Below, one piece after another: positions 62,853 through 64,000 of a stretch of DNA of 64,000 nt. Within the stretch, counting starts at the first letter, position 1. Each line of letters starts with the position of its first letter. The stretch comes from Methylorubrum suomiense (GTDB lineage Bacteria; Pseudomonadota; Alphaproteobacteria; Rhizobiales; Beijerinckiaceae), in contig NZ_BPRE01000009.1 of NCBI RefSeq assembly GCF_022179765.1, positions 62,001-126,000 of the forward strand, in the 5' to 3' direction. A model generated the notes under the pieces. The model ran no database searches, was not told where the DNA came from, and saw nothing but the letters and a program-made list of their open reading frames with translations. A program made the position numbers and the translations under genes.

Positions 62853-63647
62853 ATGGAGCCGATCATCCCCGTCATCGAGCTCAATCGCGAGAGGCCCGAT
62901 ACCGATCGCATCCCGTGGCACCGAGCCCCGGCGCCGGATGGAAGCATGTTCGGTTGTGCCCTGGCACGCAAGCTCGACGCATTCGGCCCACTCACGGAGC
63001 AGGATCGGTCGGCACTTACGGGATTGACCGTCTACACGCGCCCGGTCGGGCGGCATGTCGTACTCGTCGAGCAAGATTGCGCGGCCGACCACGCGCTCAT
63101 CGTCTTTGCAGGATTCGCTGGCCGGCATAAGCGCCGCGCATCCGGTCGACGCCAGATCCTGGCCTATCTCATCCCCGGTGATCTCTGCGACCGGGGAGCG
63201 CTCCACGGATACCCTCTCGACCACGCCATCGAGACGCTGAGCCATTGCCGGATCGCCCGCGTCCCCCGCGCAGCCTATCTCGATCTGATCGAAAACCATC
63301 CCGGCATCGCGTTCGCCCTGCAACGCGCACGGCTCGCCGAGGAGGCGACGGGGCGCGAGTGGATCGCCAATATCGGCATCCGCTCGGGCGTCGAGCGCGC
63401 GGCTCATCTCCTGTGCGAATTGCTGGAGCGCCTGGGATCGATCGGCCAAGCCTCGGACGGTCGGTTCGACCTGCCGTTGACCCAAGCGGATCTGGCCGAA
63501 GCTCTCGGGCTGTCGAGCGTCCACATGAATCGGGTGCTGCAAACGCTCCGGCGTGACGGGATGATCGCGTTGCAGGGCCGCCATCTGCGAATCCTCGCTC
63601 CGCGACGGCTTCGCCAACTCGCGGAATTCGAGGCCAGTTACCTTTAA
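62853..63647 (+). CDS. Crp/Fnr-family transcriptional regulator
   Basis: The 264-residue product has a cyclic-nucleotide-binding-like domain (TVYTRPVGRHVVLVEQDCAA; LAYLIPGDLCDRGALHGYPL) and a C-terminal winged helix (LTQADLAEALGLSSVHMNRV then LQTLRRDGMIALQGRHLRIL). The protein has a non-standard ~35-residue N-terminal extension with no FNR-type Cys cluster. A FixJ-type regulator gene follows on the opposite strand. FixK-like function is possible but unproven. Confidence 0.85.
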   Translation: MEPIIPVIELNRERPDTDRIPWHRAPAPDGSMFGCALARKLDAFGPLTEQDRSALTGLTVYTRPVGRHVVLVEQDCAADHALIVFAGFAGRHKRRASGRRQILAYLIPGDLCDRGALHGYPLDHAIETLSHCRIARVPRAAYLDLIENHPGIAFALQRARLAEEATGREWIANIGIRSGVERAAHLLCELLERLGSIGQASDGRFDLPLTQADLAEALGLSSVHMNRVLQTLRRDGMIALQGRHLRILAPRRLRQLAEFEASYL

Positions 63648-63738
63648 ATTCTTAGCTCCTCCCGGCCTTACCACCCCTTACGGCGGAGTCGCTGTCCGTT
63701 GGCGAGATGGGCCCGATCGTGCGGGGTCGAGCGCGCCT

Positions 63739-64000
63739 CTACGGTGCGTTCTGCACGGCGGGATGGACACCGGCGGCCGTGGCGATGAGTACCGCTTCGG
63801 GAAGGGTGTGGGCACCGAGGGCCTCCATCAGCCGAGCCCGATGGATCTCCACCGTACGGGGGCTGATACCCAGGGTGCGAGCGATGGTCTTGTTGGTGCC
63901 GCCCGCCAGCAACCCTTCGAGCACTGCGCGCTCACGGTCCGACAAGGTCGCAACCCGATCACGGGATTCATCGTGTACCCGTGTCCGCTCCGCCGTATCG
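63739..64000 (-). CDS. FixJ/LuxR-type response regulator, C-terminal part (partial)
   Basis: The visible ~86 residues are the linker ([12 protein letters not shown]) and LuxR-type [23 protein letters not shown] then [20 protein letters not shown]. The receiver domain lies beyond the right edge. The gene is partial, and the frame continues upstream without a stop. The HTH resembles FixJ. It converges with the Crp/Fnr gene. Confidence 0.8.
   Translation of the reverse strand, partial: DTAERTRVHDESRDRVATLSDRERAVLEGLLAGGTNKTIARTLGISPRTVEIHRARLMEALGAHTLPEAVLIATAAGVHPAVQNAP

Overview
The window is GC-rich alphaproteobacterial chromosome. The combination of MucR, DctABD, CtrA-type boxes beside flagellar genes, an Omp19/Inh lipoprotein, IalB, DUF6894 and DUF892 proteins and very high GC suggests Methylobacteriaceae (Methylobacterium/Methylorubrum-like). 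The genus is an inference, because no rRNA or other decisive marker lies in the window. I found no insertion sequence, prophage core or CRISPR array. The only RNA gene recognised is one tRNA-Lys.

Layout. 0-5.4 kb: envelope genes (a partial M48 lipoprotein peptidase, an SNase-like protein, an Inh/Omp19 lipoprotein, an outer-membrane beta-barrel and the KpsF isomerase). 5.8-14 kb: KatG, a tightly overlapping crotonase-SDR-SDR operon, CorA, a Crp/Fnr regulator with a DUF6894 neighbour and a third SDR. 14-19.5 kb: small charged proteins including a BrnA-like antitoxin without toxin, DUF5872, ArgC, a MucR variant lacking most zinc ligands, a NUDIX-like NAD regulator and a PAS protein. 19.8-27.8 kb: a ParA/ribbon-helix-helix pair, then divergent flagellar operons flgF-flgG-flgA-flgH and fliL-fliM-DUF6468-motE. 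27.8-31.6 kb: glutathione peroxidase, IalB, MltB-type transglycosylase, flavodoxin-fold oxidoreductase and a GFA protein. 31.8-36.6 kb: the dicarboxylate module dctA / dctB-dctD, with a clear sigma-54 promoter and a DctD-like upstream site. 36.6-49.8 kb: a GAF/PAS/GGDEF/EAL protein, gatB, a frameshifted methyltransferase, a PepSY membrane protein, a CDF exporter, a FAD monooxygenase, queA and tgt.

50-56 kb is the most accessory-looking stretch. After tRNA-Lys come a metalloprotease with six 49-residue FG-GAP/VCBS-like repeats, AT-rich intergenic DNA, a coiled-coil protein behind a CtrA-type box, a small membrane protein and a lytic transglycosylase. 56-64 kb holds DUF892, a GAF/PAS HWE-type kinase, a DUF900-type lipoprotein hydrolase, a zinc alcohol dehydrogenase with a membrane-protein partner, a second DUF6894/Crp pair and a partial FixJ-type regulator.

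The strongest regulatory signals are three perfect TTAA-N7-TTAA boxes. Each lies 83-87 bp before a start codon: the ParA pair, fliL and the coiled-coil gene. This would place flagellar and two uncharacterised loci under cell-cycle control. The sigma-54/DctD architecture at dctA is also clear. Start codons were chosen from overlaps, signal peptides and family length, and alternatives are given where they matter.
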